Assembly (NCBI RefSeq): GCF_000407545.1
Contig: NZ_ASWH01000001.1
Span: 1,999,501 to 2,063,500 of the forward strand
Reading direction: 5' to 3'
Source of the DNA: Enterococcus gilvus ATCC BAA-350
GTDB taxonomy: Bacteria; Bacillota; Bacilli; Lactobacillales; Enterococcaceae
DNA: 64,000 nt
Part shown: positions 26,524 through 34,493 of the stretch, piece by piece
How the letters are laid out: the number at the start of each line of letters is the position of its first letter
How positions within the stretch are numbered: the first letter of the stretch is position 1
The notes under the pieces: generated by a model
Seen by the model: only the letters and a program-made list of their open reading frames with translations
What the model was told of the DNA's origin: nothing
The model's database searches: none
Program-made: the position numbers and the translations under genes

Positions 26524-28641
26524 TACGCCATATGTGTCCGCAAATGCATTTATTATGTCTTTTGCGATGGCCTTATTCGTATCGTCATGTTCTTCATCTA
26601 AATTCGGCAACATCACACTGATGGCGATTTGCGGTTTGTCGTAAGGTGCATATGCCACGATATTGCTGTTGATCGTACTTACATTTGGATTCCCTTCAGG
26701 TACCGTTTCTGCGGTCCCCGTTTTTGCAGCAGGGTCGATCTTAGCAGAAGCTAGATCACGTGCCGTTGTGTAAGGGTCATTGCCATGAACAGCTTGGTAA
26801 AACCCTTCGCGGATGATCCCCATTTGATCAGTGGAAATATTCACTTGGTTCAATTTTTTACCAGTGATTTCTTTTTGAAGTTCCCCTAAACCACCGCTAT
26901 CGGTATTCCCATAGATGCCTTTGACAACGTGAGGAGAGATACGCGTCCCGCCATTTGCGACAGTCGCAGCATATTGCGCCAACTGGATCGGGGTATACGT
27001 ATCGTATTGTCCAAAGGAAAGGTCCAATAGGTTCCCGCCTCCAGGGCCATTCTCTTTCCCAAACTCAGTATTCACGACCCCCGTCGCCTCATTTGGTAAA
27101 TCGATTTGTGTTTTCACACCCATCCCATATTCAGCAAATGCATTTCTCAGTTTGTTATACGATTCTTTTGTCGAAGCAATTTCTGGCAAGGTCATGTTTT
27201 GCTGGTACTGCACACCTAACATTCGCAGGACAAGCTGCATCATGTATGCATTTGATGACCATTCCAGTGCCTTCACTGTGTTTAAAGGTATCTGATTTCC
27301 TATTGCTTTATTGTAAATAGAGCCTTTTAATGACGTACCGGACAATTTGATCGGCTGGTCGATCAACGTATCGTTTCCGCTGATCACGCCGGTTTCATAG
27401 CCCGCCGTAACCGTTCCGCCCTTCACGACAGACCCGGGAACAAAGGCATTGGTGATCGTCCCTAGCGTATTTTCTTGCAGCGTTTTGCTGTTGGTGTCAT
27501 GAGACAATCCTGACATGGCATAAATTTCGCCGGTATTTGGATTCATAGCGACGGCATAAGCACCCGGTGAATACTTGGCGACTCCGCTGTCTACTAATCC
27601 TTGGTAATGCTTCCGTAAAATATCATCGACTTTTTTCTGGAAATCGGAATTGATCGTCAAGACGATGTTTGATCCCTTTTCGCCTTTTTTGATTTCCTGT
27701 TGCTTCTCAATGTTTCCTTGTTGATTTAATGTAACTTTGTACTCGCCCTTTTTCCCTTGCAGATCAGATTCATATTCTTTTTCTAAATAGCTCTTTCCGA
27801 CACGATCGTTCCGCGCGTAGCCCTTTTTCAAATATTCATCCGCCACTTCCGCAGGCAAGCCTTCTTTTTCAGTAGTTATATTTCCTAAAATACTTCTCAA
27901 AGAGCCGTCCAACGCATCGTTATACGAGCGATCCCAGTCTGTCCCTGTAGACACCCCAGGCAAATCTGAGGCGTGTTCGGCAACGACAGCCAATTCTTCA
28001 TCGGATACTCCTTCATTCTTGACAAAAACCGTGCTGAGTTCAGAGGCGCTATTCATTCGTTTAAAAATCGTCGCAACTTTTAGCTGCTCTTCATTTAATT
28101 GAATCTCGCTGTCCGTAACTTTATCAACCAATTTTTGATACTCATTGGTAGTATCAAGGTTTTTCTCTTTAAAGGATAACCGTTCTTCGGCTTCTTTCAA
28201 ATGATCCTCATCGGCTAACCAATAATCTTTTTTATCTCGCTCAGTCAGATTTTCATCCGCTGTTACATCAATCAATTTATTGAGTTCGGTTGCCAGCTTC
28301 AGAATATCTGACGCCTTCATACTATTCCCACGGGTAAACGTGATCGCTGGATTCGGAACATTATTGACTAATGCCGTTCCCTTGGCATCGTATATTACAC
28401 CACGAGGAGCATTCTCTTTTACAGTAATGGTCGTTGAGGCTTTCATTTCAGCTTTCATTTTGTCGCCTTCAACGATCTGAAGGTAGCCTAATCTTGTCAC
28501 TAAAATAACAAACAATCCGAAAATGATAAAAAATAGGAAATTCAAACGAAAAGGAATATGACTTTTGTTTTGATTGCGTCCTTTTTCATCCGCAAGCTTT
28601 AATTTTTCAAATAGTTTTTTAAATGGATTCGTAAATTTCAT
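26518..28641 (-). CDS. Class B penicillin-binding protein (PBP2B type)
   Basis: A 707-residue transpeptidase that crosslinks peptidoglycan, anchored by one helix (about residues 32-52). The N-terminal dimerisation domain starts at APRGVIYD. Transpeptidase motifs are SxxK in PGSVVKG (Ser near residue 404), SxN in SSNAYMM (near 461) and KTG in KTGTAE (near 640). Linked rpmG downstream matches the enterococcal PBP2B locus. The preceding region 28642-29014 holds its promoter, but I can only identify weak hexamers. Confidence 0.92.
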   Translation of the reverse strand: MKFTNPFKKLFEKLKLADEKGRNQNKSHIPFRLNFLFFIIFGLFVILVTRLGYLQIVEGDKMKAEMKASTTITVKENAPRGVIYDAKGTALVNNVPNPAITFTRGNSMKASDILKLATELNKLIDVTADENLTERDKKDYWLADEDHLKEAEERLSFKEKNLDTTNEYQKLVDKVTDSEIQLNEEQLKVATIFKRMNSASELSTVFVKNEGVSDEELAVVAEHASDLPGVSTGTDWDRSYNDALDGSLRSILGNITTEKEGLPAEVADEYLKKGYARNDRVGKSYLEKEYESDLQGKKGEYKVTLNQQGNIEKQQEIKKGEKGSNIVLTINSDFQKKVDDILRKHYQGLVDSGVAKYSPGAYAVAMNPNTGEIYAMSGLSHDTNSKTLQENTLGTITNAFVPGSVVKGGTVTAGYETGVISGNDTLIDQPIKLSGTSLKGSIYNKAIGNQIPLNTVKALEWSSNAYMMQLVLRMLGVQYQQNMTLPEIASTKESYNKLRNAFAEYGMGVKTQIDLPNEATGVVNTEFGKENGPGGGNLLDLSFGQYDTYTPIQLAQYAATVANGGTRISPHVVKGIYGNTDSGGLGELQKEITGKKLNQVNISTDQMGIIREGFYQAVHGNDPYTTARDLASAKIDPAAKTGTAETVPEGNPNVSTINSNIVAYAPYDKPQIAISVMLPNLDEEHDDTNKAIAKDIINAFADTYGVQ

Positions 28642-29014
28642 TCATCTTTTCCTTCCACTTTGACAGTTACTTGTCTTATTGTAGCCGAAAAAGGACTTTT
28701 TCAAAAGGATTATTCCTATGACCTTTACGATAGTTTAAAAACTTTAAACTTTCCTTCCCAAATGCGACCCAGTGTTTCACGGGCCCATGAAGAAATTTTA
28801 AGCAAGCAAAATTATCAGCTTAGGAAATGGTTTTTAAAATAATAGAACCCTCATTTTCTGTGAAACATTCTTTTATCTGCCTGCCTGTGGAAAACTATGG
28901 CGAATTAAACAGTGAGTTTTACGCATTTTCTTTAAAAAGTTTTCCACAAATGAATCGAGTCCCTCTCAAGAAACCTAAAAATTGACTAAAAAAAGCGGTT
29001 AGTTACGCAGCGCT
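28642..29014. other. AT-rich intergenic region upstream of the PBP gene
   Basis: A 373-base stretch with no supported gene. It holds a perfect 8+3+8 inverted repeat, AGTTTAAA-AAC-TTTAAACT (28732-28750), a TTTTCCACA (near 28938) and a TGTGGAAAA (near 28887), each one mismatch from the DnaA box TTATCCACA. A weak minus-direction terminator for the next gene lies near 28990-29014 (AAGCG...CGCTTTTTTT). A 60-codon open frame at 28660-28842 has no ribosome binding site. Confidence 0.4.
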
Positions 29015-30079
29015 TCAGTTAAAAAAACGTTCGAACAACGATCGTCTTGTTTTCTTCTCTGCACCTTTCGTCCATTTCTCAAGTTCTTCAGCACTAGCCG
29101 TTCCTATTGCGACCTTCTCACGCTTCTTCTCTTCCACGTTTGCAAAATACTCATCCCTGATACGTTGGATCTCGTCATAGGTCAACTGGTTTCGTTTCTT
29201 CCCATTCGGAATAGGAATGTAGGTATCGGGATGATGCGTTCGTTGAATAATCAAAAACTGATCAGACGTCTTGCTTTGGTTATTCACCGGATTGCTTTTC
29301 TCACGCTTTTGCTTTAGCTCGACCTGTTTATCGACAGGGAGAATGTTTTTCCCTGCTTGCCCCAAAGTAGGAACTGTGCGACTTTTCGCAGTATCCTTTG
29401 CCTCCTCTATTTTTTTCTTCTCAGGCTCCTCTGGTGAATTGTCCTCTGAAGTGTCCTCTTCAGAAGCTCGATACTGTAAGTCGACCACTTGACCATACCG
29501 ATCAAAATCCAAGACCTCTGTGAATTTTCGGATGCCGTTGGTCTCAAAGATCGTCAACATGGTCAGCAATTGGAGCGCCCCTCGGATGTCCTCCATATCC
29601 CTCGTTGGATGCGCATTTTTCAAAATCCAGGCATGCTTCTTCCCACGTTCATCTTTAAAAAACATATGGAGCACAAATGAATGACTCGCCAATGCGTCCC
29701 TTCGAGTGGGGTCTTTGTCTTTCAAGCAATCTTTATATAAACGAGCCTCTTTGGTGACCTCATAGTAATCCTTTTCTGTAGCAAACAATCGTTGAATCAC
29801 CTGCTGCCAGTCACTTTGGCTAAACAGTGCTTCAAAAAGTGGTAAAAATCGACGCATCGTCTCACAAGGGACAGAAGTCAAGAATACCTCTCGCAGCAGC
29901 TCGTGAAACAAACAAGAGAAGTCCTCCAGGATCAACGCGTTTCGAATCATGATCGCCACTGCATATTCGACTAAAGAAGCCTGATCCTTCGTTTCTTCAT
30001 AGTTTTTGACTACTCGTTTTTCTAAAGTCCCTCGTTTCATATTTAGCAATTGCCGCGTTCCTAATCGCTTTGATTCCAT
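29015..30079 (-). CDS. Uncharacterised 354-residue protein
   Basis: No family is recognised. The N-terminal half (to about residue 200) looks mostly helical and globular, with few Gly. Next comes an acidic and lysine-rich low-complexity linker (ASEEDTSEDNSPEEPEKKK...), then a basic C-terminal part (residues about 270-354; THHPDTYIPIPNGKKRNQLT, and many Glu/Lys/Arg). No signal peptide, membrane helix or catalytic motif is visible, so it should be cytoplasmic, perhaps nucleic-acid or partner binding. I start at ATG 30079 (GGGTGA 4 bases upstream) rather than the GTG four codons earlier. It sits between PBP and thrS with its own weak terminator. Confidence 0.7.
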   Translation of the reverse strand: MESKRLGTRQLLNMKRGTLEKRVVKNYEETKDQASLVEYAVAIMIRNALILEDFSCLFHELLREVFLTSVPCETMRRFLPLFEALFSQSDWQQVIQRLFATEKDYYEVTKEARLYKDCLKDKDPTRRDALASHSFVLHMFFKDERGKKHAWILKNAHPTRDMEDIRGALQLLTMLTIFETNGIRKFTEVLDFDRYGQVVDLQYRASEEDTSEDNSPEEPEKKKIEEAKDTAKSRTVPTLGQAGKNILPVDKQVELKQKREKSNPVNNQSKTSDQFLIIQRTHHPDTYIPIPNGKKRNQLTYDEIQRIRDEYFANVEEKKREKVAIGTASAEELEKWTKGAEKKTRRSLFERFFN

Positions 30080-30286
30080 TTGTTCACCCACTCCATTCTA
30101 TCCATTATAAAAATGCGCTTTCATTTTGTTATACTTTTTGTTTCCTCTCTTCCAAAATAACTCTCAAGAAAGCAAAAATCTATGGATTTCTAAAAATATC
30201 TACCCTTCTTTTTTTGTTTTTTTAAGCGATTAAAATATTTACTGCGCTGCTCTTTAAATAAATAACTGTCTCCAGCGTTTATTCCA

Positions 30287-30332
30287 CAAAAAAAAGTTCA
30301 AAAGACAGGTTGCATCTTTTGAACTTTTTCTG
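30287..30332 (-). terminator. Terminator of thrS
   Basis: AAAAAGTTCAAAAGA (30291-30305) pairs with TCTTTTGAACTTTTT (30315-30329), with U tracts available in both directions. Confidence 0.88.
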
Positions 30333-30337
30333 TTTTT

Positions 30338-32278
30338 TTAGCTGCGGCTCAAATTATCAATATCGTCCTTAATAGCATCGACAAAGACATTCAAGTCTTG
30401 CACTTCTTGTTCTTCGCTTCCGTAGCGACGAACGTTGACCGTTGCATCATTGACTTCCTTGTCCCCAATTACTAATAGGTAAGGAATTTTTTGTGTTTGC
30501 GCCTGACGGATCTTGTAGCCAAGTTTTTCGTTGCGGTCATCTACTTCCACACGAACCCCTTCGCGAATCAAGCGATCTTTTACTTCATACGCGTAGTCGC
30601 CATGGTGTTCAGGAGAAACTGGTAAAATCGCGACTTGCTCTGGAGCCAACCATGTTGGGAATGCTCCTTTGTATTGTTCGATCAAGTAAGCTGTGAAGCG
30701 TTCCATTGTTGAAACGACACTGCGGTGAACAACGACTGGGCGGTGTTCTTTGCCATCTTCGCCAATGTAAGTTAAGTCAAAGCGTTCAGGTAATAAGAAG
30801 TCGAATTGGATCGTTGAAAGTGTTTCTTCTGTTCCAATAGCTGTCAATACTTGAACATCTAGTTTAGGACCGTAGAACGCTGCTTCGCCATCCGCTTCAA
30901 AATAATCAAAGCCTGATTCATCCATTACTTCTTTTAACAAGCCTTGAGAAGTTTCCCACATTTCATCGTCATCAAAGTATTTTTCTGTGTTTTCAGGGTC
31001 ACGGTAGCTTAAACGGAAACGGTAATCTTCGAACCCGAAGTCTTTGTAAACTTCTAAAATCAAGTCTAATGTACGACGGAATTCTTCTTTGATTTGATCT
31101 GGACGAACAAAGATATGTGCGTCGTTCATCGTCATTTCACGAACACGCTGCAAGCCTGACAATGCACCTGATTTTTCATAACGATGGTCCATGCCAAGTT
31201 CAGCTAAACGAATAGGCAATTCACGGTAAGAATGAATATGGTTTTTGTAGATCATCATGTGGTGTGGGCAGTTCATTGGACGTAAGACTAAGGATTCTTC
31301 GCCCTCACCCATGTCCATGATCGGGAACATGTCATCTTTATAATGATCCCAGTGACCAGATGTCTTGTACAAACCAGTATCTGCTAAAACAGGTGTATAG
31401 ACGTGCTCATACCCCATTGAGATTTCTTTGTCCACGATGTAACGTTCGATGATACGGCGAATCGTTGCACCTTTTGGCAACCAGAAAGGCAGTCCTGAAC
31501 CTACTTCTTGCGAGATCATAAACAGGTCTAATTCTTTTCCTAATTTACGGTGGTCACGTTCTTTTGCTTCTTCACGCATTTTCAAGAAATGATCCAATTC
31601 GTCTTGTTTGAAGAAAGTAGTCCCGTAAATACGTTGCATCATTTTGTTATCAGAATTTCCGCGCCAGTAAGCACCTGCCACTGAAAGTAGTTTCACGATT
31701 TTGATTTTTCCTGTTGATGGTACGTGTGGTCCGCGGCATAAGTCTGTAAATTCGCCTTGTGTATACGCCGTGATCACTTCGTCTTCTGGAAGATCAGAAA
31801 TTAATTCTACCTTATAAGGGTCGTAGCTGAAGAAATCTAAGGCCTCTTGACGACTCATGACTTTGCGTTCGATCGGTAAGTTTTCTTTGATGATCTTCTT
31901 CATTTCTTTTTCAATCGCTGGGAAATCTTCTTCGCTGAGTTGATCGCCATCTCCATTGTCTGTGTCGTAATAGAATCCAGACTCGATCGCTGGACCTACG
32001 CCGAAATGCATATTCGGGAATAAACGACGGATCGCTTGCGCCATTAGATGCGCACTTGAATGACGAACCAACGCTAATGCTTCTTCGTCACTTTCTGTCA
32101 CGATTTTTAAAGCTGCATCCTCTTCAATTGGTCGATTTAAATCTTCAAGTTCGCCGTTTACTACAACAGCCAACGCTTTTTTAGCTAATGAACTAGAAAT
32201 ACTTTTTGCAATTTCTAAACCGGTAATGCCTTTGTCAAACTCTTTCGCTGATCCATCTGGAAATGAAATTTTTACCAT
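30338..32278 (-). CDS. thrS: Threonyl-tRNA synthetase
   Basis: Charges tRNA-Thr; class II enzyme of 646 residues. The N-terminal TGS domain starts at [14 protein letters not shown], followed by the editing domain with the [10 protein letters not shown] block, the class II motifs 1-3 ([29 protein letters not shown]), and the anticodon-binding C terminus. Ending [18 protein letters not shown]. It has its own promoter (32552-32581) and a T-box leader, so it responds to uncharged tRNA-Thr. Confidence 0.97.
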   Translation of the reverse strand: MVKISFPDGSAKEFDKGITGLEIAKSISSSLAKKALAVVVNGELEDLNRPIEEDAALKIVTESDEEALALVRHSSAHLMAQAIRRLFPNMHFGVGPAIESGFYYDTDNGDGDQLSEEDFPAIEKEMKKIIKENLPIERKVMSRQEALDFFSYDPYKVELISDLPEDEVITAYTQGEFTDLCRGPHVPSTGKIKIVKLLSVAGAYWRGNSDNKMMQRIYGTTFFKQDELDHFLKMREEAKERDHRKLGKELDLFMISQEVGSGLPFWLPKGATIRRIIERYIVDKEISMGYEHVYTPVLADTGLYKTSGHWDHYKDDMFPIMDMGEGEESLVLRPMNCPHHMMIYKNHIHSYRELPIRLAELGMDHRYEKSGALSGLQRVREMTMNDAHIFVRPDQIKEEFRRTLDLILEVYKDFGFEDYRFRLSYRDPENTEKYFDDDEMWETSQGLLKEVMDESGFDYFEADGEAAFYGPKLDVQVLTAIGTEETLSTIQFDFLLPERFDLTYIGEDGKEHRPVVVHRSVVSTMERFTAYLIEQYKGAFPTWLAPEQVAILPVSPEHHGDYAYEVKDRLIREGVRVEVDDRNEKLGYKIRQAQTQKIPYLLVIGDKEVNDATVNVRRYGSEEQEVQDLNVFVDAIKDDIDNLSRS

Positions 32279-32309
32279 CCTATAGGTCCCCCTTATTTGT
32301 TTTGATTGA

Positions 32310-32551
32310 TAAAAAAAAGTCCTAGTACCGTAACGGTACTAGGACGAATAAACGTGGTTCCACCTAATCTTTGAGCAGAGTTTTCTGCTCCTCACAAGCG
32401 ATAACGGCGCTGTCCGCCTCTGCATTTGTGCAGAAGTCTCAGAAAGTGGTCATTCCTTGCGCTTGTATGGAAAAGTCTCAGCCATGCTTTTCCTCTCTGA
32501 TAAACAGCTTTCAAGTTCAGAAGTCTTTCTTCATCAATCAATTACAAGGTA
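32310..32551 (-). promoter_or_regulatory. T-box riboswitch of thrS
   Basis: Minus strand: T-box core AGGTGGAACCACG (about 32353-32367) followed by a terminator hairpin, GTCCTAGTACCG-TTA-CGGTACTAGGAC, with eight U (32312-32345). The likely specifier codon is ACC (32448-32450), a threonine codon, followed by ACTTTCTGAG, the same 3' context as the argS specifier. Confidence 0.93.
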
Positions 32552-32581
32552 ATTATAAACACGTATTGATTTGAATTGCAA
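32552..32581 (-). promoter_or_regulatory. thrS promoter
   Basis: TTGCAA (32576-32581) and TATAAT (32552-32557), 18 bases apart on the minus strand, just upstream of the T-box leader and downstream of the tautomerase stop. Confidence 0.78.
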
Positions 32582-32596
32582 GCATTATCTTTGTTA

Positions 32597-32773
32597 TTAT
32601 TTCCATTTTCCGCCTTGGGCATATCTGTCTTTTTGCATTTCATTGATGATCACATGGATATTCTCTTTTGGTGCGCCGGCAGTTCTTGAAACTGCTTCAG
32701 TAACTTCCTCCACCATTTTAGTCAATTGCTCTTCAGATCGTCCTTCTTTTAGCTCGATGTGTACGAATGGCAT
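32597..32773 (-). CDS. 4-oxalocrotonate tautomerase-family protein
   Basis: A 58-residue protein, [20 protein letters not shown]..., with the catalytic Pro exposed after the initiator Met, the HIELKEGR strand and the [10 protein letters not shown] block typical of 4-OT tautomerases (DmpI/XylH-like). These assemble as hexamers and tautomerise enols; without a neighbouring catabolic pathway the physiological substrate is unknown. The plus-strand text tccgcttt after 32773 gives a GGAGCGG site. Between thrS and the VOC genes, it is too short for length-limited gene calls. Confidence 0.92.
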   Translation of the reverse strand: MPFVHIELKEGRSEEQLTKMVEEVTEAVSRTAGAPKENIHVIINEMQKDRYAQGGKWK

Positions 32774-33029
32774 TGCAAACCGCTCCTTTATTTTTTATTT
32801 CTTCCGACTTATTTTATCACAACTCCCAATGAATGGACGTTTAAAGTAATCTTTAATTTTCAAAACTTTCCCAAATCCCACTAGATGAATTCCCTGCTCC
32901 AATTTTAAAACAAGCCGAGTATAACTCATTTTTATAAAAACGATAAAGTGTTCCCTTTTTACAAGACAAAATGTTATTGATAGCCCTTTCTTCGTGGTAA
33001 AGTGAGAGTATAAGAATGGAGGAACGAAC

Positions 33030-33443
33030 ATGGATATCTACTTACATTTTGACGATCAAGCAGCCGATGCCATTGCCTTTTATGAAGAAGTCTTTCACAC
33101 GGAACCTGCAAATATTATGACATTTGGTCAAATGCCCCATGATGAAGAACATCCTGTTGATGAAGCCATCAAAGAGTTGGTCCTCAACGCGAACTTGAAA
33201 ATTAACGGTACGAACGTCATGATCTCTGACAGTCCTAAAGGGATGGCGCCTCCGATCGCCATCGGAAATAACGTAGCCTTAGTTTATGATGCAGAGACCG
33301 CGGAAGAAGCCTCGGAGATTTTTATGAAGCTCTCTGAAAACGGCGCTATTTTATTGCCTCTTGAAAAAACATTTTGGGCAGAGCTTTACGGAATGGTCAA
33401 AGATTCCTACGGCGTCAATTGGCATATAAATCTTTATAGCTAA
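33030..33443 (+). CDS. VOC/PhnB-like protein
   Basis: A 137-residue protein with the paired beta-alpha-beta-beta-beta pattern of the vicinal oxygen chelate fold (PhnB / 3-demethylubiquinone methyltransferase-like). The N-terminal MDIYLHFDDQAADAIAFYEEVF and C-terminal FWAELYGMVKDSYGVNWHIN blocks are typical. The family is best known structurally and in metal-dependent resistance; catalytic metal ligands are not obvious here. GGAGG is ideally placed. It is 18 bases upstream of another, double VOC gene, so they probably form an operon. Confidence 0.88.
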   Translation: MDIYLHFDDQAADAIAFYEEVFHTEPANIMTFGQMPHDEEHPVDEAIKELVLNANLKINGTNVMISDSPKGMAPPIAIGNNVALVYDAETAEEASEIFMKLSENGAILLPLEKTFWAELYGMVKDSYGVNWHINLYS

Positions 33444-33461
33444 AGAAAGGAGGGCTTGCAC

Positions 33462-34328
33462 ATGGAACAGCAATTTGGGTGTTGTTTGTGGTTTGATGGA
33501 CATATCCATGAAGCGGCACTGTTTTATACAGGCATTTTTGAGGATAGCACCCTCCTCAACGAAACGCACTTCATCACCGATGAACATGGGACGATCGGGG
33601 ATTTATTGACCGCGACAGTAGAATTGGCCGGTTGCGAATTTCTATTACTGAACGGCGGCGATACATTCAAGCCGACGCCAGCAATCTCTTATGTCGTCAA
33701 CTGTGAAAATGAAGAACAGCTCACGACGGTATGGCAGCAGTTGAATCATGATGGAAAAACATTGATGCCGCTGACAGACTATCCCGAGCTAGGCATGTTT
33801 GGTTGGACGACGGATCGGTATGGCTTCTCTTGGCAAGTTCGTTTAGGGGAAAATTTACAGACGATCGTTCCCTGCATCTTGTTCGGCAACGACAATTATG
33901 GCTTGGCACAGGCGGCGATTGATGAATGGATCGCGGCCTTCGGAGGAAAACAAACGTTTGTCATCAAGGGAAAAGAAGAACGGTTGCGGGCCTCTGGCTT
34001 TCAACTTCGCGGGCAAGACTTGATCATAATGGATAGCCCCGATAAACAGGACTTTGATTTTACGATGGGCAATTCCTTTTACTTCTATTTTAAAGACCAA
34101 TCCGACATCGACCACGCCTGGGAGGCGATCACTCCAGAAGGAAACGAGTGGGCATGCGGCTGGATGGAAGACCGCTATGGGATTTATTGGCAAACGGTCA
34201 ATCAAGACTTGCTTGACTGGACCAATGACCCCGATCCAGAAAAGGCGCGACGAGCGACACAAGAAATGTATAAAATGAAAAAGATTGATCTTGCTCAAAT
34301 CAAGCGTGCACACGACGGAACGCTTTGA
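33462..34328 (+). CDS. Tandem-domain VOC/PhnB-like protein
   Basis: A 288-residue protein consisting of two consecutive PhnB-like VOC domains: about residues 1-128 (QQFGCCLWFDGHIHEAALFY... GMFGWTTDRYGFSWQV) and 130-250 (TIVPCILFGNDNYGLAQAAI... ACGWMEDRYGIYWQTV), then a 35-residue helical tail. The duplicated end motif DRYGFSW / DRYGIYW shows internal duplication. ATG 33462 has AGGAGG 8 bases upstream; the TTG two codons earlier is too close to it. Substrate unknown. Confidence 0.88.
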   Translation: MEQQFGCCLWFDGHIHEAALFYTGIFEDSTLLNETHFITDEHGTIGDLLTATVELAGCEFLLLNGGDTFKPTPAISYVVNCENEEQLTTVWQQLNHDGKTLMPLTDYPELGMFGWTTDRYGFSWQVRLGENLQTIVPCILFGNDNYGLAQAAIDEWIAAFGGKQTFVIKGKEERLRASGFQLRGQDLIIMDSPDKQDFDFTMGNSFYFYFKDQSDIDHAWEAITPEGNEWACGWMEDRYGIYWQTVNQDLLDWTNDPDPEKARRATQEMYKMKKIDLAQIKRAHDGTL

Positions 34329-34382
34329 TCCATTAAATATCCTCTTCGATTTTCCAAAGAAGCGTGGGGCGTGCTTCAAATT

Positions 34383-34422
34383 AAAGGCTGATTTCATTTC
34401 TAGTGAAATCAGCCTTTTGCGT
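34383..34422 (+). terminator. Terminator of the VOC operon
   Basis: AAAGGCTGATTTCA-loop-TGAAATCAGCCTTTT, an 11-pair stem with a T run. Its right end merges with the helD -35 element. Confidence 0.88.
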
Positions 34423-34446
34423 CTCTTTACCCTTATGTGCTATACT
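34417..34446 (+). promoter_or_regulatory. helD promoter
   Basis: TTGCGT (34417-34422) and TATACT (34441-34446) are 18 bases apart; the extended -10 TGC lies directly before TATACT. The RBS AAAGGGGGAT precedes the ATG at 34494. Confidence 0.72.
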
Positions 34447-34493
34447 ATTATGCTGTTATAAACAGTTGAGGGAAAAACAAAGGGGGATGCTCA

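Noticed and set aside
28771..28799. Possible parS site (TGTTTCACG...)
   Set aside because: The second half does not complete the TGTTTCACGTGAAACA palindrome; the match is partial.
28660..28842. 60-codon plus-strand open frame before the PBP gene
   Set aside because: No ribosome binding site, and it spans an inverted repeat in an AT-rich promoter region.
28887..28946. Two DnaA-box-like sequences as a possible origin
   Set aside because: Only two sites, each with a mismatch, no AT-rich unwinding array and no dnaA or dnaN nearby.
32795..33031. 78-codon minus-strand frame before the VOC gene
   Set aside because: It covers the VOC promoter and ribosome binding site, with no recognisable start or domain.
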